DNA of 64,000 nt from Neoarius graeffei (GCF_027579695.1 NC_083582.1:29466464-29530463); one strand, 5' to 3'; counted from the stretch's first letter, positions 33,513 to 45,221 are shown. Made by a program: numbers and translations. The notes: a model not told the origin generated them from the letters alone.

Positions 33513-33799
33513 CAGTGGTGCTTGAAAGTTTGTGAACCCTTTAGAATTTTCTATATTTCTGCATAAATATGACCTAAAACATCATCAGATTTTCACACAA
33601 GTCCTAAAACTAGATAAAGAGAAGCCAGTTAAACAAATGAGACAAAAATATTATACTTGGTCATTTATTTATTGAGGAAAATGATCCAATATTACATATC
33701 TGTGAGTGCAGGACTGATCAACAGTTACCGGGAACGTTTAGTTGCAGTTATTGCTGCACAAGGGGGTCACACCAGATACTGAAAGCAAAGGTTCATATA

Positions 33800-35403
33800 C
33801 AACCCCAATTCCAAAAATGCTGGGACAAAGTACAAATTGTAAATAAAAATGGAATGCAATGAGGTGGAAGTTTCAAAATTCCATATTTTATTCAGAATAG
33901 AACATAGATGACATATCAAATGTTTAAACTGAGAAAATGTATCATTTGAAGAGAAAAATTAGGTGATTTTAAATTTCATGATAACAACACATCTCAAAAA
34001 AGTTGGGACAAGGCCATGTTTACCACTGTGAGACATCCCCTTTTCTCTTTACAACAGTCTGTAAACGTCTGGGGACTGAGGAGACAAGTTGCTCAAGTTT
34101 AGGGATAGGAATGTTAACCCATTCTTGTCTGATGTAGGATTCTAGTTGCTCAACTGTCTTAGGTCTTTTTTTTGTCGTATCTTCCGTTTTATGATGCGCC
34201 AAATGTTTTCTATGGGTGAAAGATCTGGACTGCAGGCTGGCCAGTTCAGTACCCGGACCTTTCTTCTACGCAGCCATGATGCTGTAATTGATGCAGTATG
34301 TGGTTTGGCATTGTCATGTTGGAAAATGCAAGGTCTTCCCTGAAAGAGACGTTGTCTGGATGGGAGCATATGTTGCTCTAGAACCTGGATATACCTTTCA
34401 GCATTGGTGTCTTTCCAGATGTGTAAGCTGCCCATGCCACACGCACTAATGCAACCCCATACCATCAGAGATGCAGGCTTCTGAACTGAGCACTGATAAC
34501 AACTTGGGTCGTCCTTCTCCTCTTTAGTCCGAATGACATGGCGTCCCTGATTCCCATAAGGAACTTCAAATTTTGATTCGTCTGACCACAGAACAGTTTT
34601 CCACTTTGCCACAGTCCATTTTAAATGAGCCTTGGCCCAGAGAAGACGTCTGCACTTCTGGATCATGCTTAGATACGGCTTCTTCTTTGAACTATAGAGT
34701 TTTAGCTGGCAACGGCGGATGGCACGGTGAATTGTGTTCACAGATAATGTTCTCTGGAAATATTCCTGAGCCCATTTTGTGATTTCCAATACAGAAGCAT
34801 GCCTGTATGTGATGCAGTGCCATCTTAGGGCCCGAAGATCACGGGCACCCAGTATGGTTTTCCGGCCTTGACCCTTACGCACAGAGATTCTTCCAGATTC
34901 TCTGAATCTTTTGATGATATTATGCACTGTAGATGATGATATGTTCAAACTCTTTGCAATTTTACACTGTTGAACTCCTTTCTGATATTGCTCCACTATT
35001 TGTCGGCGCAGAATTAGGGGGATTGGTGATTCTCTTCCCATCTTTACTTCTGAGAGCTGCTGCCACTCCAAGATGCTCTTTTTATACCCAGTCATGTTAA
35101 TGACCTATTGCCAATTGACCTAATGAGTTGCAATTTGATCCTCCAGCTGTTCCTTTTTTGTACCTTTAACTTTTCCAGCCTCTTATTGCCCCTGTCCCAA
35201 CTTTTTTGAGATGTGTTGCTGTCATGAAATTTCAAATGAGCCAATATTTGGCATGAAATTTCAAAATGTCTCACTTTCGACATTTGATATGTTGTCTATG
35301 TTCTATTGTGAATACAATATCAGTTTTTGAGATTTGTAAATTATTGCATTCCATTTTTATTTACAATTTGTACTTTGTCCCAACTTTTTTGGAATCGGGG
35401 TTG
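33800..35403 (-). mobile_element. Tc1 family 2, copy 1 (nested)
   Basis: Ends CAACCCCAATTCC / GGAATCGGGGTTG with TA duplication. Removing it restores the family-1 sequence CATATACTTTTGCC-like. It has TIRs of about 210 bases with inner copies of AAGTTGGGACA. Confidence 0.92.
34020..35095 (-). pseudogene. Family-2 Tc1 transposase with a single late frameshift
   Basis: It starts [14 protein letters not shown], has the helix-turn-helix pair ([20 protein letters not shown]), and all three catalytic residues: D in WSDESKFEV, D in [11 protein letters not shown] in SPIENIW. The frame shifts at a run of eight T (about 34167-34174, + strand). The normal C-terminus (QEWVNIPIPKLEQLVSSV... VSQW) continues in another frame to 34020. 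A sequencing error in the run is possible, in which case it would be intact. Confidence 0.85.
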
Positions 35404-35743
35404 TACTTGTGCCACTCACGGATATGTAATATTGGATCATTTTCCTCAATAAATAAATGACCAAGTATAATATTTTTGTCTCATTTGTTTAACTGGCTTC
35501 TCTTTATCTACTTTTAGGACTTGTGTGAAAATCTGATGATGCTTTAGGTCATATTTATGCAGAAATATAGAAAATTCTAAAGGGTTCACAAACTTTCAAG
35601 CACCACTGTACACTTCATAATATAATTTTAAATAACACATGAGTATTGTGTAAAAACAGAAAGGAAGACAGAGAGAGACAGCCAGATACATACCTTTAAA
35701 TTTTATGCATTGTGATGTTTACAAGGGATTGGCTGATTACCTA

Positions 35744-37371
35744 GAGTGCTCAGCATAAATGAGTGCACCCCCTTTGAAAAATAACATTTTAAACAATATC
35801 TCAATGAACATAAACAATTTCCAAAACGTTGACAAGACAAAGTTTAATATAACATCTGTTTAACTTATAACGGGAAAAAGTAAGGTTAATAATATAACTT
35901 AGATTACACATTTTTCAGTTTTACTCAAATTAGGGTGGTGCAAAAATGAGTACACCCCACAACAAAAACTACTACATGTAGTACTTTGTATGGCCTCCAT
36001 GATTTTTAATGACAGCACCAAGTCTTCTAGGCATGGAATGAACAAGTTAGTGACATTTTGCAACATCAATCTTTTTCCATTATTCAACAATGACCTCTTT
36101 TAGTGACTGGAAGCTGGATGGAAAGTTATGCTCAACTTGTCTCTTCAGAATTCCCCAAAGAAAATAATTTCTTTCCACCACAAAGGTGAAGGCTACAAGA
36201 AGATCAGCAAAGCTTTACTTATCAGTCAGAATACTTTAGCAAAAGTGGTACAAAAATTTAAGAAAGATGGAACTGCAACCATCTCACAGAGACGTCCAGG
36301 TCGTCCACGGAAGTTAACACCTCGACAGGAGCGTCTTCTGATGAGAAGGGTTGAAGAAAATCGGCATGCGAGTTCACTGCAGTTATCTAAAGAAGTAGAA
36401 AGCCAAACTGGGGTGACTATTTCCTGTGACACAATACGGTGTACACTGCAGAGGAATGGCATGCATGGATGCCGTCCATGAAAGAAGCCTCTCCTAAAGC
36501 CCAGGCACAAAAAAAGCCAGCCTAGAGTTTGCCAGGGCCCATGCTGACAAAGATGAAGACTACTGGAACTCTATACTCTGGAGTGATGAGACCAAGATAA
36601 ATGTTTTTTGAACTGATGGCTTCAAAACTGTATGGCGTCGCAAAGGTGAGGAATACAAAGAAAAATGCATGGTGCCTACAGTGAAACATGGTGGTGGCAG
36701 TGTCCTTATGTGGGGCTGCATGAGTGCTGCTGGTGTCGGGGAGCTGCATTTCATTGATGGCATCATGAATTCACAGATGTATTGCTCTATACTGAAAGAG
36801 AAGATGCTACCATCACTCCGTGCCCTTGGTCATCATGCACTTTTCCAACATGACTAAACACACATCTAAGGCCACTGTTGGATTTCTGAAGAAGAACAGG
36901 GTGAAAGTGATTCAGTGGCCAAGTATGTCTCCTGATCTGAACCTAATCGAACACCTATGGGGAATTCTGAAGAGACAAGTTGAGCATCACTCTCCATCCA
37001 GCATCCAGTCACTAAAAGAGGTCATTGTTGAAGAATGGAAAAAGATTGATGTTGCAAAATGTCACTAACTTGTTTATTCCATGCCTAGAAGACTTGATGC
37101 TGTCATTAAAAATCATGGAGGCCATACAAAGTACTACATGTAGTAGTTTTTGTTGTGGGGTGTACTCATTTTTGCACCACCCTAATTTGAGTAAAACTGA
37201 AAAATGTGTAATCTAAGTTATATTATTAACCTTACTTTTTCCCGTTATAAGTTAAACAGATGTTATATTAAACTTTGTCTTGTCAACATTTTGGAAATTG
37301 TTTGTGTGCATTGAGATATTGTTTAAAATGTTACTTTTCAAAGGGGGTGCACTCATTTACGCTGAGCACTG
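35744..37371 (+). mobile_element. Tc1 family 3 with 420-bp inverted ends
   Basis: It is flanked by TA, with ends (G/C)AGTGCTCAGC. The terminal inverted repeats run 35744..36164 and 36950..37371. They are so long that the right one includes the last part of the transposase gene and the left one carries its reverse complement where the N-terminal codons should be. Confidence 0.85.
36153..37072 (+). pseudogene. Family-3 Tc1 transposase, N-terminus replaced and body frameshifted
   Basis: Recognisable parts are FHHKGEGYKKISKALL, RRPGRPRKLTPRQERLLMRR, VPTVKHGGGSVLMWGCMSAA, and VIQWPSMSPDLNLIEHLWG. Stops occur after GMHGCRP, around 36550-36610 and after ALFQHD. The first helix-turn-helix is cut off by the left inverted repeat. 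Confidence 0.8.
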
Positions 37372-37481
37372 TAACTGCATCAAACAGCAGGTGGCTGGGT
37401 GTTCCTAAAAAAGTGGCCGGTGAGTGTACATACCTATGATAGTTTCATTTATAAACTAAACACTCTGTCTATCTATATACG

Positions 37482-37485
<4 letters not shown>

Positions 37486-37517
<32 letters not shown>
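37486..37517. repeat. (CA)n microsatellite
   Basis: Sixteen CA units. Confidence 0.9.
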
Positions 37518-37518
<1 letters not shown>

Positions 37519-37753
37519 TTTCATTCCCACTTGGTCTTCCATAGCAGAAAATTAATGGATATTGTGTTTTTCCACCTGACTGTATTTAATGGAATGCTAT
37601 GGAGTGTGAACCATCCATGAATGGATTGTACTCTATCTATCTATCATGATCCATTCAATCATTAGTGGAAACATCAGAATCCCATTCCTGTTATGAGAGA
37701 GAGAGAACGCACATTCACATAACTTTTATTATAGTATATTGTTATAACATTTT

Positions 37754-38132
37754 CTCATCTCATCTCATTATCTGTAGCCGCTTTATCCTGTTCTACAGGG
37801 TCGCAGGCAAGCTGGAGCCTATCCCAGCTGACTACGGGCGAAAGGCAGGGTACACCCTGGACAAGTCGCCAGGTCATCACAGGGCTGACACAGAGACACA
37901 GACAACCATTCACACTCACATTCACACCTACGTTCAATTTAGAGTCACCAGTTAACCTAACCTGCATGTCTTTGGACTGTGGGGGAAACCGGAGCACCCG
38001 GAGGAAACCCACGCGGACACAGGGAGAACATGCAAACTCCGCACAGAAAGGCCCTCGCCGGCCACGGGGCTCGAACCCGGACCTTCTTGCTGTGAGGCGA
38101 CAGTGTTAACCACTACACCACCGTGCCGCCCC
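37754..38132 (-). mobile_element. Full-length SINE with 13-bp target duplication
   Basis: The family signature is complete on the minus strand. GTTATAACATTTT occurs at 37741..37753 and 38133..38145. Confidence 0.92.
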
Positions 38133-38220
38133 GTTATAACATTTTAATTTTATTATTATTTACTGTTATTGAAGTCATATTGTGTTTAATTTATAAATTA
38201 AACTTTATCATAGGCATGTA

Positions 38221-39158
38221 CATTCACTGGCCACTTTATTAGGAACACCCAGCCACCTGTTGTTTGAGGCAGTTATGTAATCAGCCAATCCCTTGACAAC
38301 AGCACAATGCATAAAATCGTGTAGCTACAAATAAAGAGCTTCAGTTAATATTCACTTCAAACATCAGAATGGAGGGCGGCACGGTGGTGTAGTGGTTAGC
38401 GCTGTCGCCTCACAGCAAGAAGGTCCTGGGTTCGAGCCCCAGGGCCGGCGAGGGCCTTTCTGTGTGGAGTTTGCATGTTCTCCCCGTGTCCGCGTGGGTT
38501 TCCTCCGGGTGCTCCGGTTTCCCCCACAGTCCAAAGACATGCAGGTTAGGTTAACTGGTGACTCTAAATTGACCATAGGTGTGAATGTGAGTGTGAATGG
38601 TTGTCTGTGTCTATGTGTCAGCCCTGTGATGACCTGGCGACTTGTCCAGGGTGTACCCCGCCTTTCGCCCGTAGTCAGCTGGGATAGGCTCCAGCTTGCC
38701 TGCGACCCTGTAGAAGGATAAAGCGGCTAGAGATAATGAGATGAGATGAGACATCAGAATGGGAAAAAATGTGATCTATGTGATTTTCACTGTAGCATGG
38801 GTGTTGGTTTGAGCCAGATGGACTGGTTTGAGTATTTCAGAAACTGCTGCTCTCCTGGGGTTTTCACACACAACAGTCTCTGGAGTTTAAACAGAATGGT
38901 GTGAAAAAAAATTGAGTGAGCGACAGTTCTGTGGGTGGAAACAAATGCCTTGTTGACAAGAGAGGTCAGAGTAAAATGGCCAGATTGGCTCGAGCTGCCA
39001 GGAAGGATACAGTAACTCATATAATCACACTTTACAACCGTGGTGAGCAGAAAAGCATCTCAGCATGCAACAGCAGAACACATTGGATTCCACCCCTGCA
39101 GCCAAGAACAGGAATCTTAGAATCAATAACAAGTTCCTATTAAAGTGGCCGGTGACTG
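38221..39158 (+). mobile_element. Tc1 family 4, internally deleted copy with SINE
   Basis: TIRs CATTCACTGGCCACTTTATT / AAAGTGGCCGGTGACTG have TA flanks. It keeps the start of the transposase gene (GGTTTGAGTATTTCAGAAAC, then CAAATGCCTTGTTGAC, GGTCAGAGTAAAATGGCC) and then jumps at about 39085 to the 3' end, so the DDE domain is gone. A SINE is inserted at 38373..38750. Confidence 0.85.
38373..38750 (+). mobile_element. Full-length SINE inside Tc1 family 4
   Basis: Target duplication ACATCAGAATGG at 38361..38372 and 38751..38762; complete head, core and GAGAT tail. Confidence 0.93.
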
Positions 39159-39288
39159 TATGTACACAGAAAACAAGCTTCATATACTGTAGGTTCGCTC
39201 CTATCTGCGGTTTCAGCTACTGAGGTTTTTCACCCACGTGACCAAGTCATGTGATGCTGCCATTTTGGACATAACGGCTTGAATCAGT

Positions 39289-39687
39289 TTGAATGCGAGG
39301 AAGGCGACAAACGAAAAACATAAAAGAAAAAGGAGCGAGATGCAGAAAACACCTTCACTATCCAGCGACGTAGGGCATTTACAGGGCGAGCAGAGGGAGA
39401 GGTATTTGCAAAAATTGAGGTTAGCAGGCTTAGAGAACGACGTTTACCTGCTTCCACCAGGATTGTTCACTGATGTACGGAAGTACACGAAGCCCTCGTC
39501 TTTACCTGACTTCGGCCCACATGATCTGTATACCTATGTCGTTAAAAACCCATCGCCATACACAGGTATTGATCTGAAAGCGTACAAGAGTTTGGATGCA
39601 TACAAATATTTTGTGTCAGGCTGGGTAACATGCCTACATCAGCGGGTCGTCCCTGGAGCCGGTGGTCGCCATCTTATTACAGCTAAG
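39289..39687 (+). pseudogene. Captured first exon of a transposon-associated protein
   Basis: The frame has a basic start (KHKRKRSEMQK), then GHLQGEQRERYLQKLRLAGL, DVYLLPPGLF and YKSLDAYKYFVSGWV, ending at a possible donor AAG|GTTTGT. 'SL.AY.YF.SGWV' is, from memory, the start of fish proteins with a SWIM zinc finger and YqaJ nuclease. No further exons follow in the element, so it cannot make the full protein. Confidence 0.5.
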
Positions 39688-39868
39688 GTTTGTTCACATT
39701 TTCATTTACTTTCGGTCCTCAGGATAAACAAAATGTTATTAAATGTCATTGAAATAACTTCTTAGTCTGTTGAGATATGGCCCGTTATAAATTTGCTGTT
39801 ACCAGGCAATGACCAAGAACTGTATTATTAGGGTCGGTGTCTGTGTTGTAGCAGTGTACTAGCAGCTA

Positions 39869-40345
39869 GCTGTTAGCACTAGCTAATGTCAACAACAGTA
39901 GCTAGTATGTTACTGTAGCAATGTTTACGTTCAGTCATTTGGATGACTGTTAAAACCTTTCAGTCTCAAGTTTTTCCTTTACTGTATTTACTAGTTTACT
40001 GTAATTATGATCTGGCAGCTATTTACACCGGATCCAGTGTAAATAGCTGCCGGAGCCGACGTCCGAGCTTGCCGGAGCTAGCGCGCTCGGGCAGGCTGGA
40101 AGCTAGCGCGCTCGGGCAGGCTGGGAGCTAGCGTGCTCGGGCAGGCTGGGACGTCGGCTCCGGCAGCTATTTACACTGGATCCAGTGTAAATAGCTGCCG
40201 GATCATAATTACAGTAAACTAGTAAATACAGTAAAGGAAAAACTTGAGACTGAAAGGTTTTAACAGTCATCCAAATGACTGAACATAAACATTGCTACAG
40301 TAACATACTAGCTACTGTTGTTGACATTAGCTAGCTTGACCTTCA
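39869..40345. repeat. Large palindrome (arms about 180 bp)
   Basis: The left arm (about 39869-40050, ...CAGTCATTTGGATGACTG..., TTTACTGTAATTATGATC) is matched by its reverse complement at about 40160-40345. The centre holds two copies of a smaller palindrome (TTACAC.GGATCCAGTGTAA) around a GC-rich minisatellite. Confidence 0.88.
40076..40150 (+). repeat. 25-bp minisatellite, three units
   Basis: Units AGCTAGCGCGCTCGGGCAGG + CTGGA, with one or two changes each. It is flanked by ACGTCGG / CCGACGT inverted sequence. Confidence 0.9.
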
Positions 40346-40400
40346 AAATGGCGGACACCGGGGCGTCACGTGACCCTGTGACGTCAGGTGAAAAACCTCA

Positions 40401-41499
40401 ATTGGTGTTGAAATCTATCGGTGTTAGGTCTTGAAATGTATCCTATGTGGCTACAGTGGTCACACTGTATCTGCCAATGTTTTCTTAGCTTGTTGTTTTG
40501 AGTTTGCCACCAGTTGTTCTATATAGGGACACTATGCCACTGCCAGCAACTTTATGACCCTTCACAAGACATAAATGTGATGGAGACTTGGCAAAATATT
40601 TCCGTCAGTGTTGTTATGTTGACAGGGGATAGATTAATGTTTCAACTTTTCTGTTTTTCTTCCATTTCCACATGACACCATTAGAGCAAAAGAGCAGAAA
40701 ATATAGTTTTCTCTGTGAGAGGGAATGGAGTGATGGATGGATGGATGGATGGATGGATGGATGGATGGATAGAGAGAGAGAGTATAATCCATTCATGATA
40801 CTGCTACATTTGTATCATGGCTTCCAAATCAATAACTATTGCTTTTGACAAACAAAACACCCTGTAGCTTGACAGTTGTAATCTGTGATAAGTCAATAAA
40901 AATATCCTGATTATGTGTTAATGCTTTCTCACTTTGCTTTCTTTTATTATGCCTCCCTTCAGCAACCGCTCTATTTTAGGTCCTGCACTGGTGACATGAC
41001 TGGAGATGGGTTTTGTGTTACTTCCAAAATATGTCAAGCATCTCGGTCACAGAGTTTTAGCCCTGTACAAGCATTAGCCTTTACTATAAATAAGGAACAT
41101 TTAATGGTTCACTTATTCACATTTGTTGTAGATTTGTTGCAACATGGGTCATGTGGGGTGAAATGCCATTTCTCAATGAGTAAGGTTCAGACAATCTGAT
41201 GCTCTAATATCCAGTTTTATTTAATCAGTAATATTTTATGCACATTTCCTTTTGTTAAATCCTCACAGTTGCCTAAATTGTTCCAGCAAAAATCCCAGAA
41301 GTAGAAAATCCAAAGTTTTCCAAACAACAGTGCAGAACAAATGAATGAGTAAATGACATATTCCAGCCCAGCAACATTTATTACTTATTACTATGAGTAC
41401 AAACTCTGTTTGCTGCCATCATATTTATTCATCTCTATCTTTATTAAACATTTGCTTTCTTGCTGCATTTTCAGTTTTTTACAGTGAAGCATTTCTGGC
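40401..41499. other. No gene seen; (GGAT)n at 40733-40770
   Basis: AT-rich unique DNA with one tetranucleotide microsatellite. ORFs here have no recognisable protein features. Confidence 0.45.
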
Positions 41500-41864
41500 G
41501 GCGGCACGGTGGTGTAGTGGTTAGCGCTGTCGCCTCACAGCAAGAAGGTCCTGGGTTCGAGCCCCGGGGCCGGCGAGGGCCTTTCTGTGTGGAGTTTGCA
41601 TGTTCTCCCCGTGTCCGCGTGGGTTTCCTCCAGGTGCTCCGGTTTCCCCCACAGTCCAAAGACATGCAGGTTAGGTTAACTGGTGACTCTAAATTGACCG
41701 TGAGTGTGAATGGTTGTCTGTGTCTATGTGTCAGCCCTGTGATGACCTGGCGACTTGTCCAGGGTGTACCCCGTCTTTCGCCCGTAGTCAGCTGGGATAG
41801 GCTCCAGCTTGCCTGCGACCCTGTAGAAGGATAAAGCGGCTAGAGATAATGAGATGAGATGAGA
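41500..41864 (+). mobile_element. Full-length SINE with target duplication
   Basis: CATTTCTGGC at 41490..41499 and 41865..41874; complete head, core and GAGAT tail, very similar to the copy at 38373. Confidence 0.93.
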
Positions 41865-42008
41865 CATTTCTGGCATATTTTGGTGCTGGAATTTCTTGGG
41901 ATGTGCATGGCTTTGGTGCATCCAGGTGAAATAATTCACTGCAGCAGGAAGACAAATTGATGAATTATAGCTGAAATCAAGGGAAGCAGTACAACAGGGT
42001 AGTATGTA

Positions 42009-42567
42009 CAGTGTCTTGCAAACGTATACATTCCCCTTGGTGTTTGTCCTGTTTTGTTGCATTACAAGATGGAATTAAAATTTATTCTTGGGCAGTTAAC
42101 ACCATTTGATTTACACAACATGCCTACCACTTTAAAGGTGCAAATTGTTTTGTTGTGATACAAACAATAATTAAGATGAAAAAAATGAAACCTGGAGAGT
42201 GCATAAGTATTCACCCCCTTTCATATCTCATCTCATCTCATTATCTCTAGCCGCTTTATCCTGTTCTACAGGGTCGCAGGCAAGCTGGAGCCTATCCCAG
42301 CTGACTACGGGCAAAAGGCGGGGTACACCCTAGACAAGTCGCCAGGTCATCACAGGGCCCCCCTTTCATATGAAACCCCTAAATAAGAGCTGGTCCAACC
42401 AATTCACTTCAAAAGTCACATCATTAGTTGATTAAGATCCACTTGTGTGCAATCAAAGTGTCACATGATCTGTTACATGATGTCTGTATAAATCAACCTG
42501 TTCTGGAAGGTTGGAAGACTCTGCAACACTACTAAGCAAGCAACATGAGAACCAAGGAGGTAGCTTC
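42009..42567 (+). mobile_element. Tc1 family 5, 5' end fragment with SINE
   Basis: TIR-like start CAGTGTCTTGCAAACGTAT after TA, then leader sequence ending ...AAGCAACATGAGAACCAAGG. That is the start of a Tc1-type transposase (ATG at about 42545). The rest is missing. A truncated SINE sits at 42227..42358. Confidence 0.65.
42227..42358 (-). mobile_element. 5'-truncated SINE with target duplication
   Basis: Only the last about 130 bases of the SINE are present (minus strand), flanked by CCCCCTTTCATAT at 42214..42226 and 42359..42371. This is the expected product of incomplete reverse transcription. Confidence 0.88.
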
Positions 42568-42577
42568 AGACTGTGGA

Positions 42578-42990
42578 AGTCAAGTCAAGTTAAGTTTGTT
42601 TGTATAGCGCTTTTAACAATAGATATTGTCCCAAAGCAGTTTTACAGAATCTGAATGACCCAAGACATGAGCCAATTTTATCCCTAATCTATCCTCAATA
42701 AGCAAGCCCGTGGCGAAGGTGGCAAGGAAAAACTCTCCCAGACGACACGAGGAAGAAACCTCGAGAGGAAGTGTGACTATATTTTCCATATTTAATCCAA
42801 AAATTAGTATTAGATCAAGTGTGACCACAATTTTGAGTGGGTCCTGTGATGCTCAGATTAACCCCCTACTGAATCTACTTTGCAGAAGGAGAGAGAGGGA
42901 GAGTGTGTTCAGGTCAACAAATGTGATATTTGTATGTTTATACTGTGAATACTTTCTGAGAACATGGACTAACTTAATTTGCCAGACAAG
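42578..42990. repeat. Dispersed fish repeat (TATAGCGCTTTTAACAATAG type)
   Basis: GTCAAGTCAAGTTAAG, TATAGCGCTTTTAACAATAG, CCAAAGCAGTTTTACAGAAT and GGCAAGGAAAAACTC are phrases I recall as common in fish genomes. The class is not known to me. A related tail (TTCTTCCTCATGTCATCTTA) appears near 48600. Confidence 0.5.
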
Positions 42991-43377
42991 AATCCCTTGC
43001 ATGCATGTGATGACTGTTGTCACCTTTGTTCTGAAATACAAGCTTGTTTGAGAGACACTTGATCCGGCTCTCTGTCATTGCATGCCCCATCAGTGTGTGA
43101 TGTATGTTGCATTAGCTGCCTACACAATCCTACTATTTAACACTGACTTCCACATGGCATCAGTTATGGGTCTGTGACCTGTAGTAACATTCTGGGCAAA
43201 ATGAGTTGAGGAATTGAATAAATAAATACAATTGAATAACTAACCCTAACTCTAGAATTGAATAACTGATACACAATGATATGAATTTGCTATGTTTTTC
43301 AGTATTTTTCTACAAGACATGATAATTAGTGCCCCAACCTTGACCTATGTTTATTTACTGTATCCATTTTGTTCATC

Positions 43378-43637
43378 TTCAGTAGCCACTTTATCCTGGC
43401 CAGAGTCACAGACCCTATCGCAGGGTTGCTGGGTGTAAGGTGGGAATGCACCCTGGATTGGAGTCAATGACAGGATATCATGCTCATATCCATTCACACC
43501 AAGGAACAATTTAGCATTGCCAACCTACCAAATAGCATGTTTTGGGAGTATGAGGAAATCCATAGAAAGAGCATGCAAAACTACACACAAAAATTAACCT
43601 ACGCTCAGGATCAAACCAGGAATACTGGAGCTATGTC
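43378..43637 (-). mobile_element. Ancient SINE relic
   Basis: Heavily diverged but ordered matches to the SINE on the minus strand: GCCACTTTATCCTGG, CACCCTGGATTGGAGTC, GCATGCAAAACTACACAC and a box-B trace (GATCAAACCAGGAAT). Confidence 0.55.
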
Positions 43638-44107
43638 AATTGTTTCATTATCTAATTGTCTAATTAGCTGCTGTAGCTCAGTAGATTGCCTTTACTTTTA
43701 TTTTAAAATCTCATGCAACTTTTGGAAAAAAGTAATAAAAAAAAAAGGCCTTATCTGACTGACTGCTATCTGTTTACAGATGTAATTGGTGACTTCCACT
43801 GCACACAACTTTATGTAACAGCTAAACAACACAGAATTTCATCAAGTCAAACTAAAGAGAAATGCTTTTACTTGGGCCAAAGGCTGCTAGAAGGTAGATA
43901 CATCATTGTGTATTATGTCTCAGTGGCTTACAGTGGTGAAAAGCTTTGGTGCATCTATTTTGTCTCCTTTGAAGATCATGCAGATAATACAATTAGGACA
44001 GCCTACTTCTGTTTAAGACACAGCAACAATAAGAAATATACATGCACTAACCATGTTAACAGGAACATCTGTACATCTGTTTATTCATGCAATTCTGCCT
44101 AACATGT

Positions 44108-44292
44108 AACACAATGCATAAAATCATGCATATTCAGGTCAAGGGCTTTAGATAATGTTCACATTAAACAACAGAAACCTTACTTCCACTGACTTTGACC
44201 TTGGCATGGTTGTTGTTGCTTCGAGTATTTCAGAAATGGATTATCTCCTGGATGGGATTATCATACACAACAGTCTATGGAGTATTTATTGT
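44108..44292 (+). mobile_element. Tc1 family 4, old fragment
   Basis: ACAATGCATAAAATCATG, GACCTTGGCATGGTTGTTG, GAGTATTTCAGAAATGG and CACAACAGTCTATGGAGT follow the order of the family-4 5' region at 38221. Confidence 0.7.
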
Positions 44293-44559
44293 CCTTCCAA
44301 AGGAAAAAAAATAGCTCATGCCTTTAGACTACTCTAGTTTAGTGTAGGTTAGACTGCCAGAACATCTTGATGCTCCAGCCTAGTCTGAAGCTACCTCAGA
44401 TCATTATCTCATCTCATTTAAAATTTCTTAGCAAGAATATGTGCCTCTTTCCAAGTTATTGCATCAAATGTACAGTACATTCATGTCAACTATTGCACAG
44501 AGATGTATCAATGGTCTCCCAGATTTATCAACTTTGACTGGATCACTGTCAGCTCCCAC

Positions 44560-45215
44560 AGAACTTGATCAGGCTGCTTAGAGTCAACATTTTGCGATAC
44601 CCTAGATAATGTTGCTCCACTTAAAAACCTTGCACCCTGGTACAATGATCACACATGCACCTTAAAACAGACTACTTGAAAATTAGAATGTAAATGGCAT
44701 CAAACAAAATCAGTAGTATTCCAGTTAGCATGGGAGAAGAGCCTGCTGAACTATAGAAAACCTCTTTGTGCTGCTAGATGAATGTATCTCTTTACCTTAT
44801 TGGAAGTAAACAAAAATAATAATAGAGTCTTACTTAATACTGTAGCAAAATTAACTAGGAATAACACCACAGAAACATACACACCTTCAATATGTAGTGG
44901 CAATGACTTAATAATTTTTTTTATGGCAAAACCGAAAATATCAGGCAAAAATTTTCAGACTATTAATTTACAATTTGATATCTAACTGTCGATAGCAATA
45001 TAACTGTATCATATCAGTGATTAGAATGTTTTACTCCCCTTTGAGATACCAAACTAACTTCACTAATTTCTTCATCAAAATCTTCAACTTGTGTACTAGA
45101 TACCTTATGTATACAATTCTTCAAACATATACTAACAGAAGCAATCAAACTTCTCCTAAAAATAATCAATTCTTCCCTTAGCACTGGCTATGTACCTAAA
45201 TATTTTAAACTAGCA
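44560..45215 (+). pseudogene. L2/Rex-like LINE fragment before the RT core
   Basis: Frames around 44600-44700 give LDNVAPLKNLAPWYNDH, and the right part shows SSLSTGYVPKYFKLAVI (with frame changes). This is the linker between endonuclease and RT in L2-type LINEs. It ends where the LTR-element fragment starts at 45222. Confidence 0.65.
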
Positions 45216-45221
45216 GTTATC

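Larger units (their letters stand above)
33513..35608 (+). mobile_element. Tc1 family 1, copy C, internally deleted and carrying another Tc1
   Basis: Both TIRs are present with TA flanks (33511-33512, 35609-35610). Nearly all of the transposase is deleted: the left TIR jumps at about 33709 (GTGAGTG|CAGGACTGATC) to the last 24 codons. A family-2 Tc1 is inserted at a TA in the remaining 3' part (33798-33799). Confidence 0.9.
35703..37427 (-). mobile_element. Tc1 family 4, end fragment split by a family-3 element
   Basis: The pieces 35703..35743 and 37372..37427 join to the family-4 end sequence seen at 38221 (GGCCACTTTATTAGGAACAC, then GTAATCAGCCAATCCCTTG). Only about 100 bases of the element end survive. 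Confidence 0.75.
39221..40400. mobile_element. Palindromic DNA transposon carrying an exon of a SWIM/YqaJ-type protein
   Basis: The ends TGAGGTTTTTCACC and GGTGAAAAACCTCA are perfect 14-bp inverted repeats. They are followed by CACGTGAC / GTCACGTG and CATTTTGGAC / CAAAATGGCG. Inside are a coding exon (39289..39687) and a 470-bp palindrome. The family resembles the non-autonomous relatives of YqaJ-bearing elements (ISL2EU-like), but this is an inference. No clear target duplication was found. Confidence 0.6.

Noticed and set aside
43713-44102. 129-aa ORF with several Cys (CTQLYVTAKQ..., YTCTNHVNR) as a candidate Ig-type exon
   Set aside because: No Ig consensus (C...W...YxC) and the right end belongs to a Tc1 fragment boundary; no supporting splice pattern.
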